The notes under the pieces are model-generated. The model ran no database searches. It saw nothing but the letters and a program-made list of their open reading frames with translations, and was not told the origin of the DNA. From Pseudomonas guineae (GTDB lineage: Bacteria > Pseudomonadota > Gammaproteobacteria > Pseudomonadales > Pseudomonadaceae), in assembly GCF_900113745.1 (NCBI RefSeq), contig NZ_FOQL01000003.1, positions 1 to 64,000 on the forward strand: a stretch of DNA of 64,000 nt. Reading direction: 5' to 3'. The stretch's first letter is position 1. Every line of letters begins with the position of its first letter. Below, in pieces: positions 1 to 8,838 of the stretch. Both the position numbers and the translations under genes were made by a program.

Positions 1-327
1 AGGTTTGCTGGCCAACTTGACCAGTGCATCGACGCCGATATGTCCGGCGGTGCGCACACCGTAGGCCAGGCCAAAAAAGATCAACCAGGCGAATAACGCC
101 TTGGTCAGGGCAATGCTCCAAGTCATCGACTGGGCCATGCCGAGAATGCTGTCGCCAATGGCGAAGAACAGCTCACTGCTGCCTTCCCAGCGATCGGCCA
201 GGTTGTAGAACAGCGTGTAGAGGTTGTTGAGGATCACGTAGACGAAGGTCACCAGCGTCATGGTGACCAGGAGAAAAGCGATAAAGCCTTCCTCGAAGTG
301 TTCCCAGACGCGCCAAAAAGCGTTCAT
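1..327 (-). CDS. dctQ: TRAP transporter small permease (DctQ type), 3' end outside window
   Basis: Small integral-membrane subunit of a TRAP (tripartite ATP-independent periplasmic) transporter, which imports carboxylates using an ion gradient together with a binding protein and a large permease. Translating the reverse strand from the ATG at 325-327 gives 109 uninterrupted residues with hydrophobic segments near residues 14-35 and 65-85, and a GVRTAGHIGVD stretch resembling the DctQ-family R-x-G-x-H-I-x-V-D signature. A GGAGA ribosome site precedes the ATG. It lies downstream of, and in the same direction as, the binding-protein gene at 505-1509. The large permease (DctM) would be expected just beyond the left edge. 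The open frame is cut by the window, so this is a partial gene rather than a truncated one. Confidence 0.85.
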   Translation of the reverse strand, partial: MNAFWRVWEHFEEGFIAFLLVTMTLVTFVYVILNNLYTLFYNLADRWEGSSELFFAIGDSILGMAQSMTWSIALTKALFAWLIFFGLAYGVRTAGHIGVDALVKLASKP

Positions 328-466
328 GGGTATCTCCGTTGGGCTGTGTAGTTGCAGGGAGGGGAACTCTAACCAAGCAGGAAAAAGCACATCATGCTGG
401 ATGCACGCCACCTTCGCCGGTCACGCTAAAGAGGCTCACGGACCGCGAGAAGACAAGGAGTGGATA

Positions 467-496
467 GCCACTTCAGGCACCTAAGCCCGAAGTGGC
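467..496. promoter_or_regulatory. Stem-loop between dctP and dctQ
   Basis: An 8-bp perfect inverted repeat, GCCACTTC (467-474) and GAAGTGGC (489-496), with an inner GGC/GCC pairing, sits directly after the dctP stop codon and before dctQ. There is no T-run. Intercistronic hairpins of this kind often stabilise the upstream message, so that more binding protein than permease is made. That role is inferred. Confidence 0.45.
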
Positions 497-504
497 GAAA
501 GGTG

Positions 505-1584
<1,080 letters not shown>

Positions 1585-1627
1585 CTAAGGCCTGAAATTC
1601 ACATTTGAACAACTCAGCCTTCGGCAT

Positions 1628-2548
1628 TCACGAAGGCAAAATCGACTTCTTGCCGTTTTCCTCGCTGCTACATAGATGCTCAAGCAACTGCTTCGCGGTT
1701 AGCGAAAGGCTATCCAGCTGGCGTACGGCTATCTTCAGTTCACGCTTGGCCCAGGGGTCATACAACGGAATCACCCGGACATCCAACGCCGGCAAGTAGG
1801 TGCGCACTGCCAGTTCGGGCAATATACCGATGCCCATACCGGTGTGGATCATTCGGCAAATCGCCTCAAAACTACGCACCTGAATGCGCAGACGCAGGCC
1901 TATACCCAAGTTATGCGCCGAGTGCTGCAGCAGACTGTGTAGCGAAGCGTCCTGCTGCAGACCAATAAAGTCATAACCGACCGTCTCGCGCAGATGCACA
2001 CCTGCGCACTCGGCCAGTGGGTGATCGCGTGGGGTGACCAAGACCAATTGATCGTGACGATAGGTGAACACCTGTAAATCATCGGCCGGCACATGACCGG
2101 CGAAGATGCCAATATCGGTCAACCCTTCACGCACCGCGCGCAGCGTTTCGCTGCTCACGCGCTCCTCTAGGTCAATCTTTACCTGTGGGTATGCACGGCA
2201 AAAGCTGGCGAGGTCTTCCGGAAGGAATTCGATCACTGCCGAGGTATTGGCATGGATCCGCACATGCCCTTTAACCCCCTCGCTGAACTCACTGAGGTCG
2301 GCATTCAGCTGCTCAAGGTTACTCATCATGTTGCGTGCATGGTGCAGCAGCGCATGACCCGCCGGTGTCAGCTCAACACCCTTGGGTTGGCGATAGAGCA
2401 GTGCAATGCCTAGCTGGCTTTCCAGATCGCTGACCCGCTTACTGACTGCCGCCAGGGCTAAGTGCTCACGTTCCGCGGCACGGGTCAGGCTGCGCTCATC
2501 GGCAATGGCGACAAACAGTTTGAGGGTGACAAAGTCGATACGACGCAT
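1628..2548 (-). CDS. LysR-family transcriptional regulator
   Basis: A 306-residue LysR-type regulator with an N-terminal winged helix-turn-helix (SLTRAAEREHLALAAVSKRVSDLESQLG, residues about 18-45) followed by a periplasmic-binding-protein-like effector domain to the C-terminus. I chose the ATG at 2548 because the family N-terminus (MRRIDFVTLKLFVAIA) begins there; the open frame continues upstream to 2638 through sequence unlike LysR. It is divergent from the CoA-transferase gene at 2730 and upstream of the TRAP genes, so it probably controls one or both. Two matching T-N11-A palindromes in the shared intergenic region are its likely binding sites. The effector is unknown; a CoA-pathway intermediate or the imported acid is plausible. 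Confidence 0.9.
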   Translation of the reverse strand: MRRIDFVTLKLFVAIADERSLTRAAEREHLALAAVSKRVSDLESQLGIALLYRQPKGVELTPAGHALLHHARNMMSNLEQLNADLSEFSEGVKGHVRIHANTSAVIEFLPEDLASFCRAYPQVKIDLEERVSSETLRAVREGLTDIGIFAGHVPADDLQVFTYRHDQLVLVTPRDHPLAECAGVHLRETVGYDFIGLQQDASLHSLLQHSAHNLGIGLRLRIQVRSFEAICRMIHTGMGIGILPELAVRTYLPALDVRVIPLYDPWAKRELKIAVRQLDSLSLTAKQLLEHLCSSEENGKKSILPS

Positions 2549-2564
2549 GCTGACGGCCTTTTGA

Positions 2565-2579
2565 TTCGTGTTATACGAA
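2565..2579. promoter_or_regulatory. LysR operator candidate, copy 1
   Basis: TTCGTGTTATACGAA is a TTCGT-N5-ACGAA dyad with an embedded T-N11-A, the LysR consensus form. It lies 17 bp upstream of the LysR start codon and shares both arms with the dyad at 2627-2641, 62 bp away. Its position over the regulator's own promoter fits autoregulation. Confidence 0.55.
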
Positions 2580-2626
2580 GCAGCAGAGCTGGAGACGCCC
2601 CACTTCAAGCCATCACAGCATCTCAC

Positions 2627-2641
2627 TTCGTGATACACGAA
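2627..2641. promoter_or_regulatory. LysR operator candidate, copy 2
   Basis: TTCGTGATACACGAA has the same arms as copy 1 at 2565-2579 and is extended by one more base pair on each side (C at 2626, G at 2642), making a 7-bp dyad with a 3-nt centre. It lies about 90 bp before the CoA-transferase start. This is the arrangement expected for a LysR protein bound between divergent genes. Confidence 0.55.
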
Positions 2642-2729
2642 GCCTAGCTTGGCGATTGATCAATTGTCGGCATAACACCACTGCGCCACTCTGCTCAGCA
2701 TAAGAACCGATATCCGCACAGGTGCCGCA

Positions 2730-3932
2730 ATGACACAAATAAGCACAGCCACCATGGCCCTGCAGGGCATGAAAGTGATCGAGATGGGGCAGCTCATCGC
2801 AGGTCCCTTCGCCAGCAAGATGCTCGGCGAGTTCGGCGCAGATGTGATCAAGATCGAGCCACCCGGCGTCGGCGACCCGCTGCGCAAATGGCGCAAGATC
2901 AAGGATGGCACCTCACTCTGGTGGCACGTGCAGTCTCGTAACAAGCGCTCGCTGACCCTCAATTTGAAGGAGCGCGAAGCTCAGGACATCGTTCGCCAAC
3001 TGATCGCTGAAGCTGATGTGCTGGTGGAAAATTTCCGCCCTGGCACCCTCGAAGGCTGGGGGCTTGGTTATGACGACCTTAAACAAATCAATCCGCGCCT
3101 GATCATGCTACGCATCTCGGGCTACGGCCAAACAGGCCCCTACCGTGACCTGCCCGGCTTCGGCGTGATCGGCGAGGCCATGGGCGGCTTGCGCCACCTT
3201 TCGGGTTACCCCGGCCAAGCCCCCGTACGTGTGGGCATTAGCATTGGTGATTCGCTGTCGTCTTTGTATGGCGTGATCGGCGTATTACTGGCCCTGCAGG
3301 AACGCCAACGCAGTGGCCTGGGCCAAGAAATCGACGTGGCATTGTACGAATCGGTGTTTGCCATGATGGAAAGCCTGGTGCCGGAATACGATGCTTTTGG
3401 CCACATCCGCGAACCGGCCGGCAGCGCCCTACCCGGCATCACACCGTCCAACTCCTACCCCTGTAACGATGGTACCTACGTACTTATCGCCGGTAATGGC
3501 GACAGCATCTACAAGCGCTTGATGAGCCTGATCGGCCGTGATGACCTGGGCAACGATCCGCGCCTGGAGCAGAACGATGGCCGCAGCGAGCACGCCGAAA
3601 TGATCGACGCTGCCATTGCTGAATGGACTGCACTGCGTAGCCGCGACGAAGTGATCGACGCACTCAAAGCGGCGCGCGTGCCGGCGGGCTATCCCTATAC
3701 CGCCGCCGACATCGTCAAGGACCCGCACTACCTGGCGCGACAGATGATCGAGACCGTGCAAACCAGCGCCGGCCCGCTCAAGGTGCCGGGTGTGCTGCCT
3801 AAACTCAGCCGCACGCCGGGACGCCTTGGTAACGGCGGCCCGCAACTGGGCGAACACAGCTACAACATTCTGGCCGGCCTGGGCCTGAACGATGAACAGG
3901 TAAACGGTCTACGTGAGCGCGGGATTATTTGA
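2730..3932 (+). CDS. CaiB/BaiF class III CoA-transferase
   Basis: A 400-residue class III CoA-transferase, a family that moves CoA between carboxylates through an enzyme-bound aspartyl intermediate. The catalytic aspartate is Asp174 in GISIGDSLSS, placed as in formyl-CoA and succinyl-CoA-dependent transferases. The N-terminal GQLIAGPFASKMLGEFGADVIKIE-type segment is cut here to its key residues: G20, P26, D38, E43. The C-terminal region VPAGYPYTAADIVKDPHY is typical. It is followed 76 bp later by an HMG-CoA-lyase-type gene on the same strand, and a TRAP transporter lies on the other side of the divergent LysR. I infer that it activates the imported dicarboxylate for the lyase. Itaconate, citramalate or 3-hydroxy-3-methylglutarate are alternatives. 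Confidence 0.9.
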   Translation: MTQISTATMALQGMKVIEMGQLIAGPFASKMLGEFGADVIKIEPPGVGDPLRKWRKIKDGTSLWWHVQSRNKRSLTLNLKEREAQDIVRQLIAEADVLVENFRPGTLEGWGLGYDDLKQINPRLIMLRISGYGQTGPYRDLPGFGVIGEAMGGLRHLSGYPGQAPVRVGISIGDSLSSLYGVIGVLLALQERQRSGLGQEIDVALYESVFAMMESLVPEYDAFGHIREPAGSALPGITPSNSYPCNDGTYVLIAGNGDSIYKRLMSLIGRDDLGNDPRLEQNDGRSEHAEMIDAAIAEWTALRSRDEVIDALKAARVPAGYPYTAADIVKDPHYLARQMIETVQTSAGPLKVPGVLPKLSRTPGRLGNGGPQLGEHSYNILAGLGLNDEQVNGLRERGII

Positions 3933-4008
3933 GCCCCTACTTAGGATGCCGATAACTCCCACGCAAAGCGTGAGGAACGATCAGTGATAAACAATCAGGA
4001 TTTCGAAC

Positions 4009-4944
4009 ATGAGCAAGCGTCTGTACATTCAGGAAGTGGCCACCCGCGACGGTTTTCAGATTGAGCCTGAGTTCGTGCCCACCGAAAGTAAAGTCGCCTT
4101 GATCGACCAGCTGTCGCGCACCGGTCTGGCGAAGATTGAGGTGACCTCCTTCACCTCGCCCAAAGCCATTCCTAATCTGCGCGACGCCGAAGAAGTAATG
4201 CGCAGCATCACCCGCGTAGCCGGCGTTGACTACACCGTACTGGTGCCCAACGTTAAAGGCTGCGAACGTGCCTTGGCGTGCCAAGTGGACGAAGTGAACC
4301 TGGTAATGTCGGCCAGCGACACGCATGGCCTGGCCAACCTGCGCATGACACCCGCGCAATCGCTGGTGCAGTTTCGCGAGATCATTGAGGTCAGCCGTGG
4401 CAGCGGCGTATTTATCAACGCTTCACTGTCGACTGCCTTCGGCTGTCCCTTCGAGGGTGAAGTGGCGGATAGCCGCGTCTACGACCTGATCCAGCGCCTG
4501 CTGGACATCGACGTACAGGGCATCACCCTATGTGATACCACCGGCATGGCCGACCCCGCCCACGTTAGCCGGATCTGCAGTGAAGCCTTGCAGCGCTGGC
4601 CGCAAGCAACCTTTACCGCACACTTCCACAACACTCGTGGTATGGGCTTGGCTAACGCACTGGCGGCATTGAATGCCGGCATCGAACGCTTCGACGCCTC
4701 CCTCGGCGGCCTGGGCGGCTGCCCCTACGCCCCAGGTGCCAGCGGCAATATCTGCACCGAGGATTTGGTCCACATGCTCCAGCGCATGGGCCTGAATACC
4801 GGCGTGGACCTCGATGCTCTGTTAAGTACCGCCGCCCGCCTGCCGCAATTGCTCGGTCATGATGTACCGGGAGCAATCCTCAAAGCGGGCAAGGCAGACA
4901 AGCGCTATCCGAAACCGAAATGGATGACTGCTGATAACGCCTGA
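4009..4944 (+). CDS. Hydroxymethylglutaryl-CoA lyase family protein
   Basis: A 311-residue member of the HMGL-like aldolase family, which cleaves 3-hydroxy-3-methylglutaryl-CoA to acetyl-CoA and acetoacetate (or related citramalyl-type esters). Visible features are the N-terminal ATRDGFQIE substrate and metal loop (usually RDGLQ, here F for L), the HFHNTRGMGLAN metal-binding histidines, and the active-site signature GLGGCPYAPGASGN with its catalytic cysteine, followed by TEDLVHML. The length matches bacterial HMG-CoA lyases. It is co-directional with the CoA-transferase and probably in one transcript, ending at the hairpin at 5008-5032. The Leu-to-Phe change in the first motif might shift substrate preference. 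Activity on HMG-CoA itself is likely from the signature but not certain. Confidence 0.88.
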   Translation: MSKRLYIQEVATRDGFQIEPEFVPTESKVALIDQLSRTGLAKIEVTSFTSPKAIPNLRDAEEVMRSITRVAGVDYTVLVPNVKGCERALACQVDEVNLVMSASDTHGLANLRMTPAQSLVQFREIIEVSRGSGVFINASLSTAFGCPFEGEVADSRVYDLIQRLLDIDVQGITLCDTTGMADPAHVSRICSEALQRWPQATFTAHFHNTRGMGLANALAALNAGIERFDASLGGLGGCPYAPGASGNICTEDLVHMLQRMGLNTGVDLDALLSTAARLPQLLGHDVPGAILKAGKADKRYPKPKWMTADNA

Positions 4945-5007
4945 ATGGTGGTTATAACAGTCCCTGGCGTTGCGATGAGCCTAATCCCCTTCCCCTGATC
5001 CTGACCA

Positions 5008-5032
5008 GAGCGCTCACCTCGAGTGAGCGCTC
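5008..5032 (+). terminator. Intrinsic terminator after the HMG-CoA lyase gene
   Basis: A perfect 10-bp inverted repeat, GAGCGCTCAC at 5008-5017 and GTGAGCGCTC at 5023-5032, with a 5-nt loop. It is followed by an AT-rich stretch ending in six T at 5040-5045. It lies 64 bp after the lyase stop codon. The gap between stem and T-run weakens the call slightly. Confidence 0.65.
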
Positions 5033-5232
5033 CTCAATATTTTTTACAGGATTCAGGAAAAGTATGAGGGGGCGTTCTCTGCCCGTTCCTGCATCAGAAA
5101 AGCAGGCAAAAAACGTCCTCGACCGTAGCAAACAGCATTTGACCATTCGCATATCAGCCCTCGCGACTAAAGCTCGCCTACAAACAGCATGAGCCTGGCT
5201 AAACTACAGCTGTTCGATACGCCATTCACCCC

Positions 5233-5802
5233 ATGGAAACACCGATGAACGAGCACCATGCAGCGTTGCTGCAACATGCCCCACACAGCCAATCATCCGC
5301 CGACACTTGGGCCAGGCTTTGCTGTGAACAGGCGCTGCTAGCGGTGGAACAGGGCTGCTATGGCGTAGGGGCAGTGCTGATAACCGAGAGTCAGGAGTTA
5401 CTGTTCAGCACCCGCAATCAGGTATTTGTCGATGGGCACTACAACAGTGCCGCTCACGCCGAAATGCTGTTACTCGACCAGCTGGAGGCTGAGTACCCTG
5501 AGCAGAACCGTAGCAAGCTCACGCTTTATGTCAGCCTACAGCCCTGCATGATGTGTTACGGCCGCATCCTGATAGCAGGCATCATCAATGTGCGTTACCT
5601 GGCCAAGGACAAACCAGGCGGCTTTAACGGCAAGCACCTGCCTGCTGCCTGGGCCGAACTGGCCGCACGCACCTCGATACGCCAAGCCACTGTCGAACCC
5701 TACTGGATCAACCTGGCTGAACAGGCGATCAGCAGGCTGCAGGATCGCCAGGTAATGCGCCAACGCGTCATACAAGCGTGGCGCGGCAGTCTGCAGACTT
5801 GA
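5233..5802 (+). CDS. CMP/dCMP-type nucleoside deaminase family protein
   Basis: A 189-residue zinc-dependent deaminase. The zinc and catalytic motifs are both present: HAE (in SAAHAEMLLL, about residue 75) and PCMMC (in SLQPCMMCYGRI, about residue 100), the cytidine/guanine/tRNA-adenosine deaminase pattern. The C-terminal part with GGFNGKHLP and the surrounding region does not let me choose the base or nucleoside substrate. Two in-frame starts exist, 5233 and 5245, neither with a strong ribosome site; I kept the first. It stands alone between the lyase operon and convergent phhR (5808), with only 5 bp between the two stop codons, so the genes end tail to tail. Confidence 0.82.
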   Translation: METPMNEHHAALLQHAPHSQSSADTWARLCCEQALLAVEQGCYGVGAVLITESQELLFSTRNQVFVDGHYNSAAHAEMLLLDQLEAEYPEQNRSKLTLYVSLQPCMMCYGRILIAGIINVRYLAKDKPGGFNGKHLPAAWAELAARTSIRQATVEPYWINLAEQAISRLQDRQVMRQRVIQAWRGSLQT

Positions 5803-5807
5803 AAGCC

Positions 5808-7361
5808 CTACTCCTTGCCTAAACCATGCTGGCGTAGTTTGTTAGCAATCGTGGTGTGAGATACGCCGAGACGCTTGCCGAGCTGGCGACTGCTTGGATG
5901 GTCATGAAACAAGCGCTCCAGCACGGCCTTCTCGAAACGCCCGAGGATCTCATCCAACCCGCCTTCTACCGAGAACTCGCCCAAAGGCTGCGGCGCGCCG
6001 TAGTCCGGCAGACGGATATGCGTGGCCTTAACCGTACCGCCGTCGCACAGCGATACGGCCTGAAACAGCACGTTCTCTAACTGACGCACATTACCCGGCC
6101 AATGGTAATGACTGAGTTTGTCCAGCACCGCAGGCGCAAGCGTGGGCAGCGGGCAACTTATTTGCCGGCTGGCCTGATCGAGAAAATGCTCAACCAAGGG
6201 TGGCAAGCCGTCCAGGCACTCACGCAGCGGCGGAATATGCAGGCTCAGTACGTTAAGACGGTGATAGAGGTCCTGCCGGAACTCGCCCTTGGCGCAAAGC
6301 TCGGACAGGTCAACCTGGGTGGCGCACATTACGCGCACATCTAGATAGACCTCCTCGTCACTGCCCACGCGACGAAAGCAGCCGTCTTGCAAAAAGCGCA
6401 GCAGCTTAGCTTGTAAACGTGGACTCATCTCGCCGACGCCATCGAGGAACAGCGTGCCGCCTGCGGTGAGCTCGAGTAAACCGAGCTTGCCTTCCGGCCG
6501 TGCGCCCTCGAAGGCGCCGGGGCCGTAGCCAAACAGCTCCGTCTCGGCCATCGATTCCGGCAGTCCAGCACAGTTCAGCGCCATAAACGGTGACTGCCCA
6601 CGCGGGCTGGCCAGGTGGCAGGCACGCGCTAGCAACTCTTTGCCGGTACCGGTTTCGCCCTCAATCAGCAGCGGCGCATCCAGTGGGGCCATGCGCCGAG
6701 CCTCGCGCACCACAGCAGCCATCACCTTGGAGCTTTGGAAGATGCTGTCGAAGCCGCGCAGTTCCTGTTTGCGCACGTTGTAGATGCGCTCACCGACACG
6801 GTCAGCCCGGTGCAACGTCAACACCGCACCCGCGAGGGCATCGCTTTCATCGTGTTCAGTTTGCAGCGGTGCAATGTCGGCAAGAAACACGTCGCCTTTA
6901 ATCTTCACGCGCAGGCCATTGATACGCGATTTGTTGGTGCGCACCAGCTCCGGCAGGTCGAAATCCTCGGCGTAACGCGACAGTGCAATGCCCGGCACTT
7001 CATCCACCCGTACGCCCAACAGCTGTGCGGCGCTGCGGTTGGCGGCGACAATCGAGCCACCCATGTCAATCGACAGCACTGGGAAGTCCAGCGCACCCAG
7101 TAAGGCGTTGAGTTCCAGATGACGCCGCTCGCTGGGCATCAACCCCACGCGCTTAACCCCGAAAACCCCGGATATCGCCTCGAACTTGGGCCGCAGTGAC
7201 TGGAACTGCAAATTGATCAGGTTCGGGCAATGCAGGTAAATGGCGTTGCCCTGCTCGCCACCCACTTCGCCACGGGCGACGTTGATGCCGTACTCAACCA
7301 GCAGATTAAGGATGTCACGCAGGATGCCAATTCGGTTCTGGCAGTGGACTTTGATACGCAT
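5808..7361 (-). CDS. phhR: PhhR, TyrR-family aromatic amino acid regulator
   Basis: A 517-residue TyrR-type regulator. Domains in order are an N-terminal ACT domain (about 1-70), a PAS domain (about 80-145), a sigma-54-type AAA+ domain (about 205-435, with Walker A GETGTGKE and Walker B GTLFLDGVGE) and a C-terminal TyrR-like helix-turn-helix (SSRQLGKRLGVSHTTIANKLRQHGL). The loop that contacts sigma-54, normally GAFTGA, reads GAFEGA here, as expected for TyrR/PhhR proteins that act through sigma-70. It is divergent from phhABC with 256 bp between, where a TyrR-box-like site lies at 7491-7508. In other pseudomonads PhhR activates phhABC and other aromatic amino acid genes in response to Phe/Tyr. 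Confidence 0.93.
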   Translation of the reverse strand: MRIKVHCQNRIGILRDILNLLVEYGINVARGEVGGEQGNAIYLHCPNLINLQFQSLRPKFEAISGVFGVKRVGLMPSERRHLELNALLGALDFPVLSIDMGGSIVAANRSAAQLLGVRVDEVPGIALSRYAEDFDLPELVRTNKSRINGLRVKIKGDVFLADIAPLQTEHDESDALAGAVLTLHRADRVGERIYNVRKQELRGFDSIFQSSKVMAAVVREARRMAPLDAPLLIEGETGTGKELLARACHLASPRGQSPFMALNCAGLPESMAETELFGYGPGAFEGARPEGKLGLLELTAGGTLFLDGVGEMSPRLQAKLLRFLQDGCFRRVGSDEEVYLDVRVMCATQVDLSELCAKGEFRQDLYHRLNVLSLHIPPLRECLDGLPPLVEHFLDQASRQISCPLPTLAPAVLDKLSHYHWPGNVRQLENVLFQAVSLCDGGTVKATHIRLPDYGAPQPLGEFSVEGGLDEILGRFEKAVLERLFHDHPSSRQLGKRLGVSHTTIANKLRQHGLGKE

Positions 7362-7490
7362 GGCAGAGCTCTGATCAGGCAGTTTTATAGGCGGCGGCAG
7401 AGGAAATCGGCGGCAGCAGCGGATTGTTCGTCAAGAATATGTGACAGATTGACGCAACAGCAAGGCGATAGTTCGCCATGCCAGCAAAGG

Positions 7491-7508
7491 CGTAATCAAT
7501 TCTTTACA
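7491..7508. promoter_or_regulatory. PhhR/TyrR box upstream of phhA
   Basis: CGTAATCAATTCTTTACA matches the TyrR consensus TGTAAA-N6-TTTACA at 10 of 12 defined positions, with the right half perfect. It lies 110 bp before the phhA start in the phhR-phhA intergenic region. A second sequence with the same CGTAA-N7-TTTACA form is upstream of hpd at 48650-48667. Confidence 0.65.
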
Positions 7509-7617
7509 AAAAAACAGGTCAATCACAGCCCCCTCGCATGCTGAAGCGCTGCGCAAGGGCACTAAGCAGGGTATTTCTAACTCCAATACAACAACAAAGC
7601 CCCAGCAGGAGGCAGCA

Positions 7618-8403
7618 ATGAAGAGCACGCACTACCAGGCTCGTGAACCGGATGACTGTGGTTTTATCGCTTACCCGGAAAGCGAGCATCACGTCTGGAA
7701 CACCCTGATCACCCGCCAGCTCACGGTGATCGAAGGGCGTGCTTGTCAGGAGTACTTGGATGGTATCGAGCAACTCGGCCTGCCTCATGAGCGCATTCCG
7801 CAACTGAGCGAAGTTAACAAAGTGCTCGAAGCCAGCACCGGCTGGCGGGTGGCGCGGGTGCCAGCGTTGATTCCGTTCCAGACCTTCTTTGAATTACTGG
7901 CCAGCAAGCAATTCCCGGTAGCCACCTTTATTCGCACCCCGCAAGAATTGGATTATCTGCAAGAGCCGGACATCTTTCACGAGATCTTCGGCCACTGCCC
8001 GCTGCTCACCAACCCCTGGTTTGCCGAGTTCACCCACACCTACGGCAAGCTCGGCCTAGCGGCCAGCAAGGAAGAACGGGTGTACCTGGCGCGCCTGTAT
8101 TGGCTGACCATCGAGTTCGGCCTGGTCGATACCAGCCAGGGCCGCAAAATTTACGGTGGTGGCATTCTCTCCTCGCCGAAGGAAACCGTGTATTGCTTGT
8201 CCAATGAACCTGAGCACCTGGCCTTTGATCCAATCGAGGCGATGCGCACGCCTTATCGCATCGACATTCTGCAGCCTGTGTATTTCGCCCTGCCGGAGCT
8301 CAAGCGCCTGTTCGACCTGGCCCATGAAGACATTATGGGTATGGTCCAACAGGCCATGAAAATGGGCTTGCATGCGCCGAAATTTGCGCCAAAAGCCGCC
8401 TAA
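7618..8403 (+). CDS. phhA: Phenylalanine-4-hydroxylase
   Basis: Hydroxylates L-phenylalanine to L-tyrosine using O2, tetrahydrobiopterin and non-heme iron, the entry step to tyrosine catabolism. At 261 residues it is the compact bacterial form without the regulatory ACT domain of animal enzymes. The iron-binding motif is plain: DIFHEIFGHCPLL (about residues 119-131) supplies two histidines, with the glutamate further on in the IEFGLVDTSQG region. The motif IPFQTFFELLA and the YFALPELKRLF segment near the C-terminus are also family-conserved. An AGGAGG ribosome site sits a few bases before the ATG. First gene of phhABC; phhB follows after 81 bp. Expression is probably PhhR-activated through the site at 7491-7508. 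Confidence 0.97.
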   Translation: MKSTHYQAREPDDCGFIAYPESEHHVWNTLITRQLTVIEGRACQEYLDGIEQLGLPHERIPQLSEVNKVLEASTGWRVARVPALIPFQTFFELLASKQFPVATFIRTPQELDYLQEPDIFHEIFGHCPLLTNPWFAEFTHTYGKLGLAASKEERVYLARLYWLTIEFGLVDTSQGRKIYGGGILSSPKETVYCLSNEPEHLAFDPIEAMRTPYRIDILQPVYFALPELKRLFDLAHEDIMGMVQQAMKMGLHAPKFAPKAA

Positions 8404-8484
8404 CATTCTGTAGGGTAAGTATTGGTCGCTAGCATTTCGCAGCCAGACCGCCTCTACGCAGCTCAATTAATTTGGAGAAAGCCG

Positions 8485-8838
8485 ATGTCCCTTGCCCAAG
8501 CCCAATGTGAAGCCTGCAGCGCCGATGCGCCAAAAGTCAGCGACGATGAACTGGCCGAACTGATTCGCGAGATACCCGACTGGAACATCGAAGTACGTGA
8601 CGACCACATGGAGTTGGAGCGGGTTTACCTGTTCAAAAACTTCCGCCATGCCTTGGCCTTTACCAACGCTGTCGGTGCCATCGCCGAAGAAGTCGGTCAC
8701 CATCCGGCATTACTCACCGAGTGGGGCAAAGTCACGGTAACTTGGTGGAGCCATGAAATGGGCGGCCTGCACCGCAATGACTTCATCTTGGCTGCACGCA
8801 CCGATGTACTGGCTGATAGCGCCGAGGGACGCAAGTGA
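8485..8838 (+). CDS. phhB: 4a-hydroxytetrahydrobiopterin dehydratase (PCD/DCoH)
   Basis: Recycles the pterin cofactor made by PhhA by dehydrating 4a-hydroxytetrahydrobiopterin. The 117-residue protein has the pterin-4a-carbinolamine dehydratase signature [23 protein letters not shown], listed here only by its key residues: the HH pair near residue 72 and the downstream W-x-x-V-x-V-x-W-x-x-H pattern. I chose the ATG at 8485, preceded by a TTGGAGAAA ribosome site; an upstream in-frame ATG at 8422 would add residues that do not match the family. The stop codon overlaps the GTG start of phhC, so the two are translationally coupled. Confidence 0.95.
   Translation: MSLAQAQCEACSADAPKVSDDELAELIREIPDWNIEVRDDHMELERVYLFKNFRHALAFTNAVGAIAEEVGHHPALLTEWGKVTVTWWSHEMGGLHRNDFILAARTDVLADSAEGRK

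Noticed and set aside
36..484. Small plus-strand frames at 24-230 and 260-484
   Set aside because: They lie opposite dctQ or across the dctP-dctQ gap, show low-complexity Arg/Cys-rich translations and lack ribosome sites.
7362..7617. Sigma-54 promoter before phhA
   Set aside because: I searched for GG-N10-GC with good flanks. The closest match has 9 nt between GG and GC. The PhhR loop GAFEGA also argues against it.
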